Shown here in pieces: positions 14,745 through 24,517 of a DNA stretch of 32,331 bases. The stretch covers positions 1 through 32,331 of the forward strand of contig JAFTCG010000011.1 of NCBI GenBank assembly GCA_017454815.1, given 5' to 3'. The notes below the pieces were generated by a model. The model was not told where the DNA came from and did no database searches. It was given only the letters and a program-made list of their open reading frames with translations. A program made the position numbers and the translations under genes. This DNA is from Clostridia bacterium. GTDB taxonomy: Bacteria > Bacillota > Clostridia > Oscillospirales > Acutalibacteraceae. Position 1 is the first letter of the stretch. Every line of letters begins with the position of its first letter.

Positions 14745-16418
14745 TTGACTGACAACGAAAAACTTGCACAGCTTTTGTTCGGACACATCGACAAAACACC
14801 TGAATACTACGAGGAGCTCTACCCTGCGAGGGATCTGCCGGAGGGCGCAAGAGTCACTCGTTTTGCGCCCAGCCCGACGGGATTCGTCCATCTCGGAAGC
14901 CTTTTCGCCTCGCTTTCCGAAATGCTGATCGCAAAATCGACGGGAGGACTTTTCTACCTCAGGATAGAGGATACCGACAAAAAACGTGAGGTCGAGGACG
15001 GCGTTACGGGCATCGTCAAGGGGCTTCGTGATTTCGGCATCACTTTCGACGAGGGCGTGACGGGCAAGGACAGCGAAACCGGCGACTACGGGCCCTACAC
15101 CCAGAGCAAGAGGAAAGATATTTACCAATGCTTTGCGAAAAAGCTCGTCGAGCAGGGGCTTGCGTATCCCTGCTTCTGCACCGAGGACGAGATCGCCTCT
15201 CTGCGCCTTAAGCAGGAGGAAATGGGCCTCGACACAAAGGGCTATTACGGGCAATTCGCAAAATGCCGCGACCTGAGCTTTGAGGAACAGGAAGAACGCA
15301 TCAAAAACGGCGAAGAATATACCCTGAGGTTCCGTTCGCCCGGCAAACCGGACGGCAAGGTCGTGTTTGAAGACCTGATAAAGGGCAAGATTGAGATGCC
15401 CGAGAACGTTCAGGACATTGTGCTGCTCAAACGCGACGGCATCCCGACCTACCATTTTGCGCACGTTGTCGACGACCACCTCATGAGGAGCACCCATATA
15501 GTCCGTGGAGACGAATGGATTTCGTCTGTGCCGACGCATATCCAGCTTTTCAGAGCGTGCGGCTTCAAAGTTCCGAAATACGCTCACATCTCCCCTATCA
15601 TGAAAGAGGACGAGACGACCGGCGGAAAAAGAAAGCTTTCCAAGAGAAAAGACCCCGAAGCGGCGGTGGAATTCTTCATCGAGCAGGGTTATCCGCCCGA
15701 GAGCGTTATCGAGTATTTGCTGACGATTGCAAACTCCAACTTTGAGGATTGGAGAAAGGCGAACCCAGCGGCGGACAGATTCTCCTTCCCGTTCAACCCA
15801 AAGAAGATGAGCGCAAGCGGCGCGCTGTTTGACATGAACAAGATGATCGACATCAGCAAGAACGTCATCAGCGTCATGAGCGCCGAAGAAGTTTATGACA
15901 GAACGCTCGCCTGGGCTGAAAGCTATGACAAAGCGATTTTTGAGCTTTTGAGCAGGGACAGGGATTACGGAGTCGGCATTTTCTCGATCGACCGCGGCGG
16001 CAACAAGCCGAGAAAAGACATCGCAAAATGGTCTGACGTCAAAAGTTATACAGAGTATTTCTTTGACGAGACCTATTCGGAGGATTTTGCCGAGATGCCC
16101 GAAAACGTCAGCGTTGAGGACAGGATAGCGATCCTTGGAGAATACAGGAAAGTTTACGATCCCGGCGACGAAAAGCAAGAGTGGTTTGAAAAAATCAAAT
16201 CCCTCTGCGAGCCGCTCGGATTCACCCCGAACGTGAAGGAATACAAGAAGACGCCGGAGCTTTTCAAAGGCCACGTCGGCGACGTTTCGTCCGTGATAAG
16301 AGTTGCGGTCACGTCGAGAAAAAATACGCCCGACCTTTGTTCGATAATGGCGCTCCTGGGCAAGGAGAAGACGCTTGCAAGAATTGACAGCTGCATCGCA
16401 AAACTCGGAGGAAAATGA
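14745..16418 (+). CDS. gltX: Glutamyl-tRNA synthetase (class I)
   Basis: The protein has 557 residues and charges tRNA-Glu with glutamate using ATP. The HIGH region is APSPTGFVHLGSL (residues 41-53) and the KMSKS loop is KLSKR (297-301). Between them are FYLRIEDTDKKREV and the stem-contact region. About 35 extra N-terminal residues and a longer C-terminus give a larger size than the classical 470-490, as in several clostridial GltX proteins. The start is TTG 14745, supported by GGGAGAG at 14732-14738; no ATG or GTG is available nearby. It overlaps no gene and is followed 3 bases later by glnS. With a dedicated GlnRS next door, this enzyme may be specific for tRNA-Glu rather than also charging tRNA-Gln. 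Confidence 0.93.
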   Translation: MTDNEKLAQLLFGHIDKTPEYYEELYPARDLPEGARVTRFAPSPTGFVHLGSLFASLSEMLIAKSTGGLFYLRIEDTDKKREVEDGVTGIVKGLRDFGITFDEGVTGKDSETGDYGPYTQSKRKDIYQCFAKKLVEQGLAYPCFCTEDEIASLRLKQEEMGLDTKGYYGQFAKCRDLSFEEQEERIKNGEEYTLRFRSPGKPDGKVVFEDLIKGKIEMPENVQDIVLLKRDGIPTYHFAHVVDDHLMRSTHIVRGDEWISSVPTHIQLFRACGFKVPKYAHISPIMKEDETTGGKRKLSKRKDPEAAVEFFIEQGYPPESVIEYLLTIANSNFEDWRKANPAADRFSFPFNPKKMSASGALFDMNKMIDISKNVISVMSAEEVYDRTLAWAESYDKAIFELLSRDRDYGVGIFSIDRGGNKPRKDIAKWSDVKSYTEYFFDETYSEDFAEMPENVSVEDRIAILGEYRKVYDPGDEKQEWFEKIKSLCEPLGFTPNVKEYKKTPELFKGHVGDVSSVIRVAVTSRKNTPDLCSIMALLGKEKTLARIDSCIAKLGGK

Positions 16419-16421
16419 TTT

Positions 16422-18083
16422 ATGGCAGAGATAATTGAAGAAAGACGATCAAATTTTATACATGATTTTATTGACAAAGACCTTGAAGAAGGCGTTTATG
16501 ACCGCGTCCAGACGAGGTTTCCGCCGGAGCCCAACGGCTACCTGCACATCGGCCATGCAAAGGCGATCTGCATAGATTTCACCACAGCCGAGAAGTACGG
16601 CGGCACGTGCAACCTGCGCTTTGACGACACCAACCCCAGCAAGGAGGACGTCGAATACGTTGATTCGATAAAGGAAGACATCGAATGGCTCGGCTTCAAG
16701 TGGGACAAGTGTCTCTACGCTTCAAGCTATTTCGATTTTATCTATGACTGCGCCGTAAAGCTCATAAAACTCGGCAAGGCTTACGTCTGCGATCTTTCCG
16801 CGGACGAGATCAGGCGCACGAGGGGAACGCTCACCCAGCCGGGCGAAAACAGCCCTTACAGGCAGAGGAGCGTTGACGAAAACCTCGGGCTTTTTGAAAG
16901 AATGACAAAAGGCGAATTCCCGGACGGAGCCAGAGTTTTGCGCGCGAAGATCGACATGACTTCGCCCAACATGAATATGCGCGACCCCGTCATCTACAGG
17001 ATCGCTCACGTTTCACACCACCAGACGGGCGACAAATGGTGCGTATATCCCATGTACGACTTTGCCCATCCGCTGTCCGACGCCGCGGAGGGAGTTACCC
17101 ATTCGCTTTGCACGCTTGAATTTGAAGACCACCGTCCGCTCTACGACTGGTTTTTGAGGGAGCTTTCGATCGAAACTCCGCCCAGGCAGATCGAATTTGC
17201 AAGGCTCAACCTCAACTACTGCCTGACGAGCAAAAGGAAAAACCTTGCGCTCGTCGACAACAAGATTGTCAGCGGCTGGAACGATCCCAGGATGGCAACG
17301 CTCAGCGGCATGAGAAGAAGAGGCTATCCCGCCGAGGCGCTAAGGGATTTCGTCGAAAAGATCGGCGTTTCCAAAGCCAACAGCGTTGTCGATTACGGTT
17401 TGCTTGAATCGTGCGTGCGCGACAGGCTCAACGAAAACGCGCCCAGAGCCATGGCGGTGCTCGACCCGTTGAAGGTCGTCATCGACAACTATCCCGAGGG
17501 TCAGACCGAGGAGATCGAGGTCGAAGTTCACCCCGGCAAACCCGAAATGGGAAAGAGAAAAGTCACGTTCTCGAGAAATCTTTTCGTTGAACGCGACGAC
17601 TTCATGGAAGTCCCGGTCAAAAAGTATTTCAGGCTTTTCCCCGGCAACGAAGTTCGTCTCAAGGGCGCATATTTTGTGACCTGCAACGATTTTGAAAAAG
17701 ATGAAAACGGCGTAGTCACCTGCCTTCACTGCACTTACGACCCCGAAAGCCGCGGCGGAGAATCCCCCGACGGCAGAAAAGTCAAGGGAACGCTTCACTG
17801 GGTGAGCGCGGACGACTGCTTCAAGGCGGAGATAAGGCTTTACGACAGGCTCTTCAACGTGGAAAATCCTTCCGACGAATCGCAGGGCAGCTTTGAAAAC
17901 AACGTCAACCCCGATTCTCTCGTCGTGCTGGAAAACAGCGTCGTCGAGGGCGGCTTGAAAAACCTCAAACCGGGAGATTCATTCCAGTTCATGAGAAAAG
18001 GCTATTTCTGCGTTGACACCGACAGCACCGACGAAAAGGTCGTTTTTAACAGGACGGTAGAGCTTAATTCCAGCTGGAAATAA
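16422..18083 (+). CDS. glnS: Glutaminyl-tRNA synthetase
   Basis: The protein has 553 residues, almost the length of the E. coli enzyme (554). It charges tRNA-Gln directly with glutamine. [18 protein letters not shown] (HIGH at 42-45), [39 protein letters not shown] and the loop LTSKRK (268-273, in place of MSKRK) are signatures that separate GlnRS from GluRS. The C-terminal anticodon-binding barrels include [14 protein letters not shown] and RLYDRLF. CGGAGG lies about 10 bases before the ATG. Many Clostridia instead make Gln-tRNA through GatCAB; bacterial GlnRS is generally regarded as acquired from eukaryotes. Pairing with gltX in one operon links both glutamate-family charging routes. Confidence 0.95.
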   Translation: MAEIIEERRSNFIHDFIDKDLEEGVYDRVQTRFPPEPNGYLHIGHAKAICIDFTTAEKYGGTCNLRFDDTNPSKEDVEYVDSIKEDIEWLGFKWDKCLYASSYFDFIYDCAVKLIKLGKAYVCDLSADEIRRTRGTLTQPGENSPYRQRSVDENLGLFERMTKGEFPDGARVLRAKIDMTSPNMNMRDPVIYRIAHVSHHQTGDKWCVYPMYDFAHPLSDAAEGVTHSLCTLEFEDHRPLYDWFLRELSIETPPRQIEFARLNLNYCLTSKRKNLALVDNKIVSGWNDPRMATLSGMRRRGYPAEALRDFVEKIGVSKANSVVDYGLLESCVRDRLNENAPRAMAVLDPLKVVIDNYPEGQTEEIEVEVHPGKPEMGKRKVTFSRNLFVERDDFMEVPVKKYFRLFPGNEVRLKGAYFVTCNDFEKDENGVVTCLHCTYDPESRGGESPDGRKVKGTLHWVSADDCFKAEIRLYDRLFNVENPSDESQGSFENNVNPDSLVVLENSVVEGGLKNLKPGDSFQFMRKGYFCVDTDSTDEKVVFNRTVELNSSWK

Positions 18084-18096
18084 ACGAGGAGACACA

Positions 18097-18750
18097 ATGA
18101 AGATCACTGATAAAATCGTTACGGTATTGCTCAGCGCGCTGACGATACCCGTGGCGATATTCGCCCCGCTTGTCCATATCCTCTACAACATAACGGCGTG
18201 GGGGCTCATTGAACAGCTTGCCGGCTCATCGAGCTCGGGCGATTCGGGGCTGACGGAAGACACGATCAGCGTAAAATGGCTGTTTGAAAAGCTGATTAAC
18301 GGAGATTTTTCCTTTGGAGAGATCGACAAGAGCAATTTCACTGACGCCTTCAAGGCGATATATCCGTTTTTGATCGCGGCGGGAATTCTCTTTGCCCTGG
18401 CGGCGCTGACAGGAGTCGTGCTTTTTGCAACCGCGGTCGTTTCCCGCGCGAAAAAGACTCAATGCGTCATCAGCGGGGTGGGGATCGCGCTGCTCATCGC
18501 CTGCGGCATAACTTTTTCAAAATTTGCTTCTCCCATCGTTTCGGGCACCGTTACGGCGGGATCGGTCCTTCAGAGCTTGTTCGGAGAATCGCTGTCGTCG
18601 CTCACCTCCATCCTGACGAGCTCCGTCATCGAAGTCCAAAGGCTTAACCTCACGACGGCGTGGTCGGTGATGATGGTGCTGTTTTTTGCGGTGATCATCT
18701 GGAATGTTTCATATATGCTGACGAGCAGCGAAGAAAAGGCGGATCAATAA
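18097..18750 (+). CDS. Small multi-pass membrane protein of unknown function
   Basis: The protein has 217 residues and I do not recognise it. Four hydrophobic segments are visible: residues about 7-33 (IVTVLLSALTIPVAIFAPLVHILY), 88-115 (YPFLIAAGILFALAALTGVVLF), 120-145 (VISGVGIALLIACGITF) and 188-208 (AWSVMMVLFFAVIIWNVSYML). A Ser/Gly/Asp loop lies between the first and second. No catalytic motif or lipobox is seen. GAGGAG lies 5 bases before the ATG. The stop is one base before the start of the RING/DUF2628 gene, so the two are probably translationally coupled and may act together in the membrane. Confidence 0.72.
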   Translation: MKITDKIVTVLLSALTIPVAIFAPLVHILYNITAWGLIEQLAGSSSSGDSGLTEDTISVKWLFEKLINGDFSFGEIDKSNFTDAFKAIYPFLIAAGILFALAALTGVVLFATAVVSRAKKTQCVISGVGIALLIACGITFSKFASPIVSGTVTAGSVLQSLFGESLSSLTSILTSSVIEVQRLNLTTAWSVMMVLFFAVIIWNVSYMLTSSEEKADQ

Positions 18751-18751
18751 C

Positions 18752-19720
18752 ATGAGATACGAAAACGAAAAATGCAGCTTTTGCGGCGAGCCATTCAAAG
18801 AGGATGACAAGATCGTCGTCTGCCCCGAATGCGGAGCGCCTCACCACAAATCCTGTTACGAACAAATTTCAAAATGCGCCTTCGAGGACTTGCATAAGGA
18901 AGGCTACGTCTGGACGGGCGTTGCGGAAAACTTCCGGGAGGAGCCGGTCGCAGAAGAAAAGATCAGGCAGACAAAGGTCTGCCCCGTGTGCCAGGCGGAG
19001 AACGACGGGGACGCGGAAAACTGTGCAAACTGCGGCGCGCCGTTTCTGGTGACGAGAGAGCAGACCGATCAGCAAAAAGTCAACATCGACGGTGAATATG
19101 TTTCGACCGGCGAATTTATCGACCCGGAAAACACTGTCACCGTCGGAGAAGCGGCGGTATACATCAAAGCGAACAGCGAAAAATTCATCAAAAGCTTTCT
19201 TCGCGCAAAATTCGGAAAAACAAGGCAGAATTTCAACTTTGCGGCGCTTTTCTTTTCGCCGTTCTGGTTCTTTTATCGGAAGATGTATCTGCCCGGATTG
19301 CTTTTTTCGGGAGCGCATATAGCGGCTGTGCTTTTCTTCATGTCGCTCGTTCAAAGGTGTTTCCCGGAGGCGATAGCATATATCTCCGACGCGGCGGCAA
19401 GCGGCATGAAGGATATGACCGCCATTTTTGAAAAATATCAGCAGTATGTGCTTTCGGGGGCGCAACAGCACCCCGCGCTGTACAAAGTTCTGCTTGCGTT
19501 TCCGCTGATCTTCATCATCATCAACGTCGTCGCCGGCTTCACCGCCAACAGGTTTTACCTTTCAAAAATCAAAAAAGACGTTCTGAAGATCAAATCCATA
19601 TCCCCCAACAAAGATACCCTCTACGCATACCTCTATGCCAAGGGGGGAACGTCGATACTGATGGTCATCGCGGCGATCTTTTTGCTCGATTCGCTGACGC
19701 AGACGCTACTGATGCTGTAG
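18752..19720 (+). CDS. Prokaryotic RING-finger/zinc-ribbon DUF2628 membrane protein
   Basis: The protein has 322 residues. Residues 1-45 form a RING-like zinc site: Cys8/Cys11, Cys24/Cys27, His31, Cys35 and Cys42 (CSFCGEPF, CPECGAPHHKSC), as in the prokaryotic RING family 1. A second zinc ribbon (CPVCQAE, CANCGAPF) uses Cys77, 80, 91 and 94. Residues about 165-205 carry the DUF2628 signature FNFAALFFSPFWFFYRKMY and further membrane helices follow (GLLFSGAHIAAVLFFM; YKVLLAFPLIFIIINVVAGF; SILMVIAAIFLLDSL). The zinc modules should lie in the cytoplasm. Families of this build are found widely in Firmicutes; their role is not established, and ubiquitin-ligase activity should not be assumed. It is coupled to the preceding membrane protein. 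Confidence 0.84.
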   Translation: MRYENEKCSFCGEPFKEDDKIVVCPECGAPHHKSCYEQISKCAFEDLHKEGYVWTGVAENFREEPVAEEKIRQTKVCPVCQAENDGDAENCANCGAPFLVTREQTDQQKVNIDGEYVSTGEFIDPENTVTVGEAAVYIKANSEKFIKSFLRAKFGKTRQNFNFAALFFSPFWFFYRKMYLPGLLFSGAHIAAVLFFMSLVQRCFPEAIAYISDAAASGMKDMTAIFEKYQQYVLSGAQQHPALYKVLLAFPLIFIIINVVAGFTANRFYLSKIKKDVLKIKSISPNKDTLYAYLYAKGGTSILMVIAAIFLLDSLTQTLLML

Positions 19721-19757
19721 AATTTACCACGAAGAACAAATTAAGGAGTATATATTC

Positions 19758-20633
19758 ATGAAAATCAAAAAAGCCGTAATCCCTGCGGGCGGGCTCGGAA
19801 CAAGAGTTCTGCCGGCTTCAAAATCAGTCCCGAAGGAAATGCTCAACGTTGTCGACAAGCCTGTTATCCAGTACCTTGTCGAGGAAGCCGTGGCTTCGGG
19901 GATCGAGGATATACTGATCATAACGAACAGGGGCAAAGTCGTGATCGAAGACCACTTCGACCATTCCTATGAGCTCGAAGACAAGCTCAGGGACAACCCC
20001 TCCAAGAAGGACATCTACGACAGCATAAAGGACATCGCCGACCTCGCGAACATCTCCTTCATCAGGCAGAAGGAAACGAAAGGCCTCGGCCATGCGATCC
20101 TCAGGGCGAAAACCTTTGTCGGCGACGATCCGTTCGCTGTGCTTTACGGCGACGACCTCATTTTCTCCGACGATCCCGTAACGGGACAGCTTTGCAGAGC
20201 GTATGAAAAATACGGCTGCGGTAGCGTTGCGGTCAAAGAGGTTGCGCCCGAATGGGTGATGAAATATTGCACCCTCGACGTAACGCCGCTCGACGGCAAC
20301 GTCATGAGATGCCACAAGATAATCGAAAAACCCACCGCTGACCAGATAATCACCAACTATGCCATTCTCGGCAGAGTTGTCCTGCCGCCCACGGTTTTCG
20401 AGATGATCGAAAACACCCCCTATGACGAGAGAACGGGCGAGCTTTATCTCTCCGACGCAATGAGCAAGCTCGCCGAAATGGGCGAGCTGACCGCCGTTGA
20501 TTTCGTCGGCAAGAGGTACGACATGGGAGCAAAATTCGGCATCATGGAAGCCAACGTCGAGGCCGCTCTCAACCATCCCGAGATCGGCGCACAGTTCAGG
20601 GAATACATCAAGGAGCTCGCAAAAACTCTGTGA
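19758..20633 (+). CDS. galU: UTP-glucose-1-phosphate uridylyltransferase
   Basis: The protein has 291 residues, the standard length. It makes UDP-glucose from UTP and glucose-1-phosphate for wall polymers, glycolipids and galactose use. AGGLGTRVLPASKSVPKEML (residues 10-29) is the nucleotide-binding signature, followed by KPVIQYLVEEAVASGIEDILI, VLYGDDL and a C-terminal KRYDMGAKFG. AAGGAG at 19743-19748 is 9 bases from the ATG. The next gene, rarA, begins 14 bases after the stop with its ribosome site directly after it, so the two are probably co-transcribed, though functionally unrelated. Confidence 0.96.
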   Translation: MKIKKAVIPAGGLGTRVLPASKSVPKEMLNVVDKPVIQYLVEEAVASGIEDILIITNRGKVVIEDHFDHSYELEDKLRDNPSKKDIYDSIKDIADLANISFIRQKETKGLGHAILRAKTFVGDDPFAVLYGDDLIFSDDPVTGQLCRAYEKYGCGSVAVKEVAPEWVMKYCTLDVTPLDGNVMRCHKIIEKPTADQIITNYAILGRVVLPPTVFEMIENTPYDERTGELYLSDAMSKLAEMGELTAVDFVGKRYDMGAKFGIMEANVEAALNHPEIGAQFREYIKELAKTL

Positions 20634-20647
20634 TCGGAGGCGGAAAA

Positions 20648-21922
20648 ATGTCATCTCCACTCGCTGACAGGCTAAGGCCGCAGAAGCTCGAAGAGGTCGT
20701 CGGACAGCACCACCTGCTTGACGACGGCAAGGCGCTGAAAAACGTAATATTGTCGGGCGAACTGCCGAACCTGATATTCTACGGACCTTCGGGCGTCGGC
20801 AAGACCACCGTCGCAAGGATCATCGCGCAGAACACCGAAAGAAAATTCTGCAAGCTCAACGGAACGGTCGCCTCAACCGCTGACATCAGGAGCATCGTCG
20901 CCCAGCTTGACACGTTTGAAGCCCCCAACGGGATATTGTTATATCTCGACGAGATACAGTATTTTAACAAAAAACAACAGCAATCATTGCTTGAATACAT
21001 CGAGGACGGGTCGATCACGCTGATCGCATCCACCACGGAAAACCCGTATTTCTACGTCTACAGCGCGATCCTCAGCCGAAGCACCGTGTTCGAGTTCAAG
21101 GCGCTTTCGCCGGAAGATATCGTCCCCGCAGTTGAGAGAGGTTTTGCGTTCCTTGAAGAAGAACGCTCGGAAAAATACTCCATTGAAGAAGGCGTGATCG
21201 AGCGAATTTCAAGAGGTTGCGGCGGCGACGTCCGGAAAGCCCTCAACGCGGTCGAGATCTGCGTCATCTCCTCAATGCTCGAAAACGGCGAGCGGAAGAT
21301 CCGGCTTGAAACCGCGGACGAAGTAACCCAAAAAAGCTATATGCGCTACGACAAGGACGGAGATGAGCATTACGACGCTATCTCCGCATTCCAGAAATCA
21401 ATGCGAGGCTCCGACCCGGATGCGGCGCTTCACTATCTTGCGAGGATACTCGAAGGCGGCGACCTGCCTTCCGCGTGCAGGAGACTCATGGTATGCGCCT
21501 GCGAGGACGTGGGACTTGCTTACCCGATGATAATTCCGATCGTCAAAAGCGCGGTCGACGCCGCGCTGATGCTCGGCTTGCCCGAGGCGAGGATACCGCT
21601 TGCGGACGCAGTTGTGCTTGTTTGCAACAGCCCGAAGTCCAATTCCGCTTATTTGGCCTACGACGCGGCGGCGGCAGACGTAAGGAAAGGCGATTTCGGC
21701 GGCGTGCCGAGGAACCTGCAAAACAAACATTACGACGGCGAAGACAATCAGAACAAAGGTCAATTCTACGTCTATCCTCACGACTATGAAAACCACTGGA
21801 CCCGGCAACAGTATTTGCCCGACAGGTTGAAAGACAAGGTTTATTACACCTACGGCGAAAACAAAAACGAACAGGCGGCAAAAGAGTATTGGGACAGGAT
21901 AAAGAAGAAAGGAAACAGGTGA
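20648..21922 (+). CDS. rarA: Replication-associated recombination protein A (AAA+ ATPase)
   Basis: The protein has 424 residues. RarA/MgsA is a homotetrameric ATPase related to clamp-loader subunits and eukaryotic WRNIP1, acting at stalled replication forks. The N-terminus SPLADRLRPQKLEEVVGQ, Walker A GPSGVGKTT (46-54), Walker B LYLDEIQYF (near residues 98-106), sensor 1 STTENPYF and the C-terminal MgsA domain (DPDAALHYLARILEGGD, ACEDVGLA, YVYPHDYENHWTRQQYLPD) are all present. ATG 20648 with GGAGG at 20636-20640 is used; the GTG at 20630 lies inside galU and has no ribosome site. It sits 4 bases before the MFS gene. Confidence 0.95.
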   Translation: MSSPLADRLRPQKLEEVVGQHHLLDDGKALKNVILSGELPNLIFYGPSGVGKTTVARIIAQNTERKFCKLNGTVASTADIRSIVAQLDTFEAPNGILLYLDEIQYFNKKQQQSLLEYIEDGSITLIASTTENPYFYVYSAILSRSTVFEFKALSPEDIVPAVERGFAFLEEERSEKYSIEEGVIERISRGCGGDVRKALNAVEICVISSMLENGERKIRLETADEVTQKSYMRYDKDGDEHYDAISAFQKSMRGSDPDAALHYLARILEGGDLPSACRRLMVCACEDVGLAYPMIIPIVKSAVDAALMLGLPEARIPLADAVVLVCNSPKSNSAYLAYDAAAADVRKGDFGGVPRNLQNKHYDGEDNQNKGQFYVYPHDYENHWTRQQYLPDRLKDKVYYTYGENKNEQAAKEYWDRIKKKGNR

Positions 21923-21926
21923 TATT

Positions 21927-23471
21927 GTGGCGGAGAAAAAAGATAAGATAAACTATAAAAACACTTTTCTTATTGGCTTCGGCTTTTTGAGCTGTATGCT
22001 GCTGTGGTCGGTGTACAACTCATATATTCCCGTCATCCTCAGGGGCAAGCTCTCCGCACTGTTTGCCGCGGACGGAGGAGCCGTTGCGAACTATATCGCG
22101 AACCATCCTGCGCTCAGCTGGCTTTCCGTTGCGCTGATAGTCAATGCTATAATGACTATAGACAACGTTTTCGGCGTTATTTTTCAGCCGTTCTTCGGCA
22201 AAAAAAGCGACCGCACTTATACGAAAATGGGCAAGAGGATGCCTTATATCCTTGTTTGTATGCCAATTTGCGCCGTTTTCTTCTGTCTGATCCCCGTTGC
22301 GGCAACGGTCAAGTCGATCGGGCTGAGCATTCTGCTGATGATGAGCGTCATCATTCTTTTCAACTTCACTATGAGCATCTGGAGATCGCCCGTTGTGTCG
22401 CTCATGCCTGACTTTACCCCGTCGCACCTTCAAAGCGACGCGAACGCAGTAATAAACATCATGGCGGGCATCGGCCAGATGGTGGGATTTGTGGTCGGAA
22501 CTCTGACGGCGTCGCTTGCGGCGTTGCTCGGATTTGCCGCGATCAACAGCTCGCTTAAAGCGGACACGAACGACCTCGGCGAGATCGTTGACGAAGCCGG
22601 CAATCTGATCCTGAAGAACGGACAGCCGCGGTATGTCGACTACACTCCCGTGTTTGTCGTCACGGCGATCATTGCGCTCATCTGCATCGGCGTGCTCACT
22701 CTTTTCTACATAAAAAACAAGCGCTTTGACCTTTCCGCCCGTGCCGGTAGCGAGAACGCCAAAGGCGAACAAGGAAAAAACAGCAAAATCAAAATCAAGG
22801 ATCTCCCCCTGTCGAAGGACGAAAGAAAAAGCCTGATAATCATGCTCGCTTCCCTTTTCCTTATAAATAACGCGACAGAGGCGATCATCCCCAACTTCAC
22901 AAACTTTGCAAACAAAACTCTTAAAGTTGCGCCCATCTATTCAACCCTGATGATGGCGGTGTTCGCCGTTTCGCTTGCGCTGTTCGGCATCCCGGCGGGC
23001 AAAATGGGCAGAAAACTCGGCAGGAAGAAGACGATCGTCATCGGACTTGTCAGCGCAATAATAATGTTTGCGCTTTATATCGCGGTTTCACAGCTTATGC
23101 CGGCCAACCCGGACGGAACGGTAAACAAAATGACGTGGATTGTTCTCTGGGCGGCAGTCGTCGTCGGTGGAGCCGCAATAGGATGCATCAACATCAACAC
23201 TTTGCCGCTTGTCCTCGCCATCGGCGGCAGAGAATACGTCGGAACTTTCACCGGATATTATTACACCGCAACTTTCTCGGCGGCTGTCACAGGCCCGATC
23301 CTCTGCGGCCTTGTGATCGGATTGTTCAATGAGGACTACAACTTCATGTTCCTTTTCTGTGCGATCATGTTTGCGCTCGGACTTCTTGTGATAAGAAACG
23401 TCCACCACGGCGAAATCTCAAAAGACGAGGACAGCTCATGGCTTGAAGAAGCTGTCGAACAGGCGGACTGA
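21927..23471 (+). CDS. MFS permease, possibly glycoside/sugar-cation symporter type
   Basis: The protein has 514 residues and about 12 membrane segments, starting at KNTFLIGFGFLSCMLLWSVYNSYIP. FFGKKSDRTYTKMGKRMPYILVCMP in the loop after helix 2 corresponds to the MFS motif A area, and its 'SDRT-GRRRPYI'-like pattern is typical of MFS_2/GPH and SLC45-like sugar carriers. A soluble insert of about 55 residues (215-240) and a second (270-310) interrupt the core. IGCININTLPLVLAIGGREYVGTFTGYYYTA lies in the C half. The start is GTG 21927; the ribosome site overlaps the end of rarA. Substrate not predictable; a disaccharide or glycoside is a guess from the motif. It precedes apbE by 23 bases. Confidence 0.85.
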   Translation: MAEKKDKINYKNTFLIGFGFLSCMLLWSVYNSYIPVILRGKLSALFAADGGAVANYIANHPALSWLSVALIVNAIMTIDNVFGVIFQPFFGKKSDRTYTKMGKRMPYILVCMPICAVFFCLIPVAATVKSIGLSILLMMSVIILFNFTMSIWRSPVVSLMPDFTPSHLQSDANAVINIMAGIGQMVGFVVGTLTASLAALLGFAAINSSLKADTNDLGEIVDEAGNLILKNGQPRYVDYTPVFVVTAIIALICIGVLTLFYIKNKRFDLSARAGSENAKGEQGKNSKIKIKDLPLSKDERKSLIIMLASLFLINNATEAIIPNFTNFANKTLKVAPIYSTLMMAVFAVSLALFGIPAGKMGRKLGRKKTIVIGLVSAIIMFALYIAVSQLMPANPDGTVNKMTWIVLWAAVVVGGAAIGCININTLPLVLAIGGREYVGTFTGYYYTATFSAAVTGPILCGLVIGLFNEDYNFMFLFCAIMFALGLLVIRNVHHGEISKDEDSSWLEEAVEQAD

Positions 23472-23494
23472 AAAAAGAAAAAGAGGAATCGGTT

Positions 23495-24505
23495 TTGAAG
23501 TCGAAGAAACGGTTTATCAGCGCGGCGGCGGCGTTGCTGGCGACGCTGGCGATCGTGATCGTTGTCGGGAAAGACACGGATTACGAAAAAACTTCATACG
23601 CCATGGCGGCGATGACGGACATAAAGCTTTCCGGCAGTGGTTGCGAGAAAACGGCTGAAGAGATCAACGACAGGATCGTCGAATGCGAAAACAGGGAGAT
23701 CTCCCGCAACATAGCTTCCTCGGATGTGTCAAAAATCAACTCCGAAAAGTCCTGCGCCGTCTCGGAAAAAACGGCGGGATACATCAGACAACTTAAAGAT
23801 TTTTCCGTCAGCTGTAACGGAGCGGTCGACATAACGATCGGCGAGTTGACGAGGCTGTGGAACATCGGCGGCGACGATTTCCGCGTGCCCGATGCTCAGG
23901 CTATAGAAGAAGCTTTGTCCGGAGTCGGCTATGAAAACATTGCAATCGAAGGCAACACCGTGACGATAGGCGACGAGCAAACGCTTGACCTCGGCTGCGC
24001 CGGGAAAGGCATCGCCTGCGACGAGGCGCTCGGGATAATAAAAAGCTCCGGCGTCAAGAAAGCGGTAGTCAGCGTCGGCGGGAGCGTTCTGCTCTGGAGC
24101 AGGAACGGAAAGAAAGAATTCACCGTCGGGATCCGCGATCCGCAAAAGGGAGCCTCCGACTACTGCATGACGGTCAGAACCGGTAACACTTTTGTCTCCA
24201 CTTCCGGCACTTATGAAAGATTCTCCGTTGACAAAAACGGAAAAGAATACCATCATATTATTTCAACTGAAACAGGATACCCCGTTGAAAACGACGTTTT
24301 ATCAGTAACGGTTTTTTGTGAAAACGGACTTCTCAGCGATTCGCTTTCAAGCGCCTGCCTGATCCTGGGATACGAACAAAGCGAGGATCTGCTGAACAGG
24401 TACGACGCTTGCGCAGTCTTTGTCTTCAAGGACAATACCGTCATGACGTCTTCGGGATTCTCTTACGAGCTGAACGTAAAGGACGACAGATACATTCTGA
24501 AATAA
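23495..24505 (+). CDS. apbE: Membrane-anchored FAD:protein FMN transferase (ApbE)
   Basis: The protein has 336 residues. It transfers FMN from FAD onto a Ser/Thr of extracytoplasmic proteins such as RnfG and RnfD. An N-terminal anchor (residues about 7-25) has no lipobox cysteine. LDLGCAGKGIACD is the FAD/Mg site (usual form G-[AI]-[AG]-KG). VVSVGGSVLLW, TSGTYERF and LLSDSLSSACLILG (usual D-A-L-x-T, with the Thr here Ser) are further signatures; the usual HIIDPxTG is HIISTETG here. The start is TTG 23495 with AGAGGAA 6 bases upstream. It is the first of nine genes in the same direction ending with rnfB, so it probably matures the Rnf flavoproteins encoded downstream. Confidence 0.92.
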   Translation: MKSKKRFISAAAALLATLAIVIVVGKDTDYEKTSYAMAAMTDIKLSGSGCEKTAEEINDRIVECENREISRNIASSDVSKINSEKSCAVSEKTAGYIRQLKDFSVSCNGAVDITIGELTRLWNIGGDDFRVPDAQAIEEALSGVGYENIAIEGNTVTIGDEQTLDLGCAGKGIACDEALGIIKSSGVKKAVVSVGGSVLLWSRNGKKEFTVGIRDPQKGASDYCMTVRTGNTFVSTSGTYERFSVDKNGKEYHHIISTETGYPVENDVLSVTVFCENGLLSDSLSSACLILGYEQSEDLLNRYDACAVFVFKDNTVMTSSGFSYELNVKDDRYILK

Positions 24506-24517
24506 AAGGAACATAAG

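Noticed and set aside
20630-20648. GTG start for rarA inside galU
   Set aside because: It has no ribosome site of its own, while ATG 20648 has GGAGG 7 bases upstream and relatives begin there.
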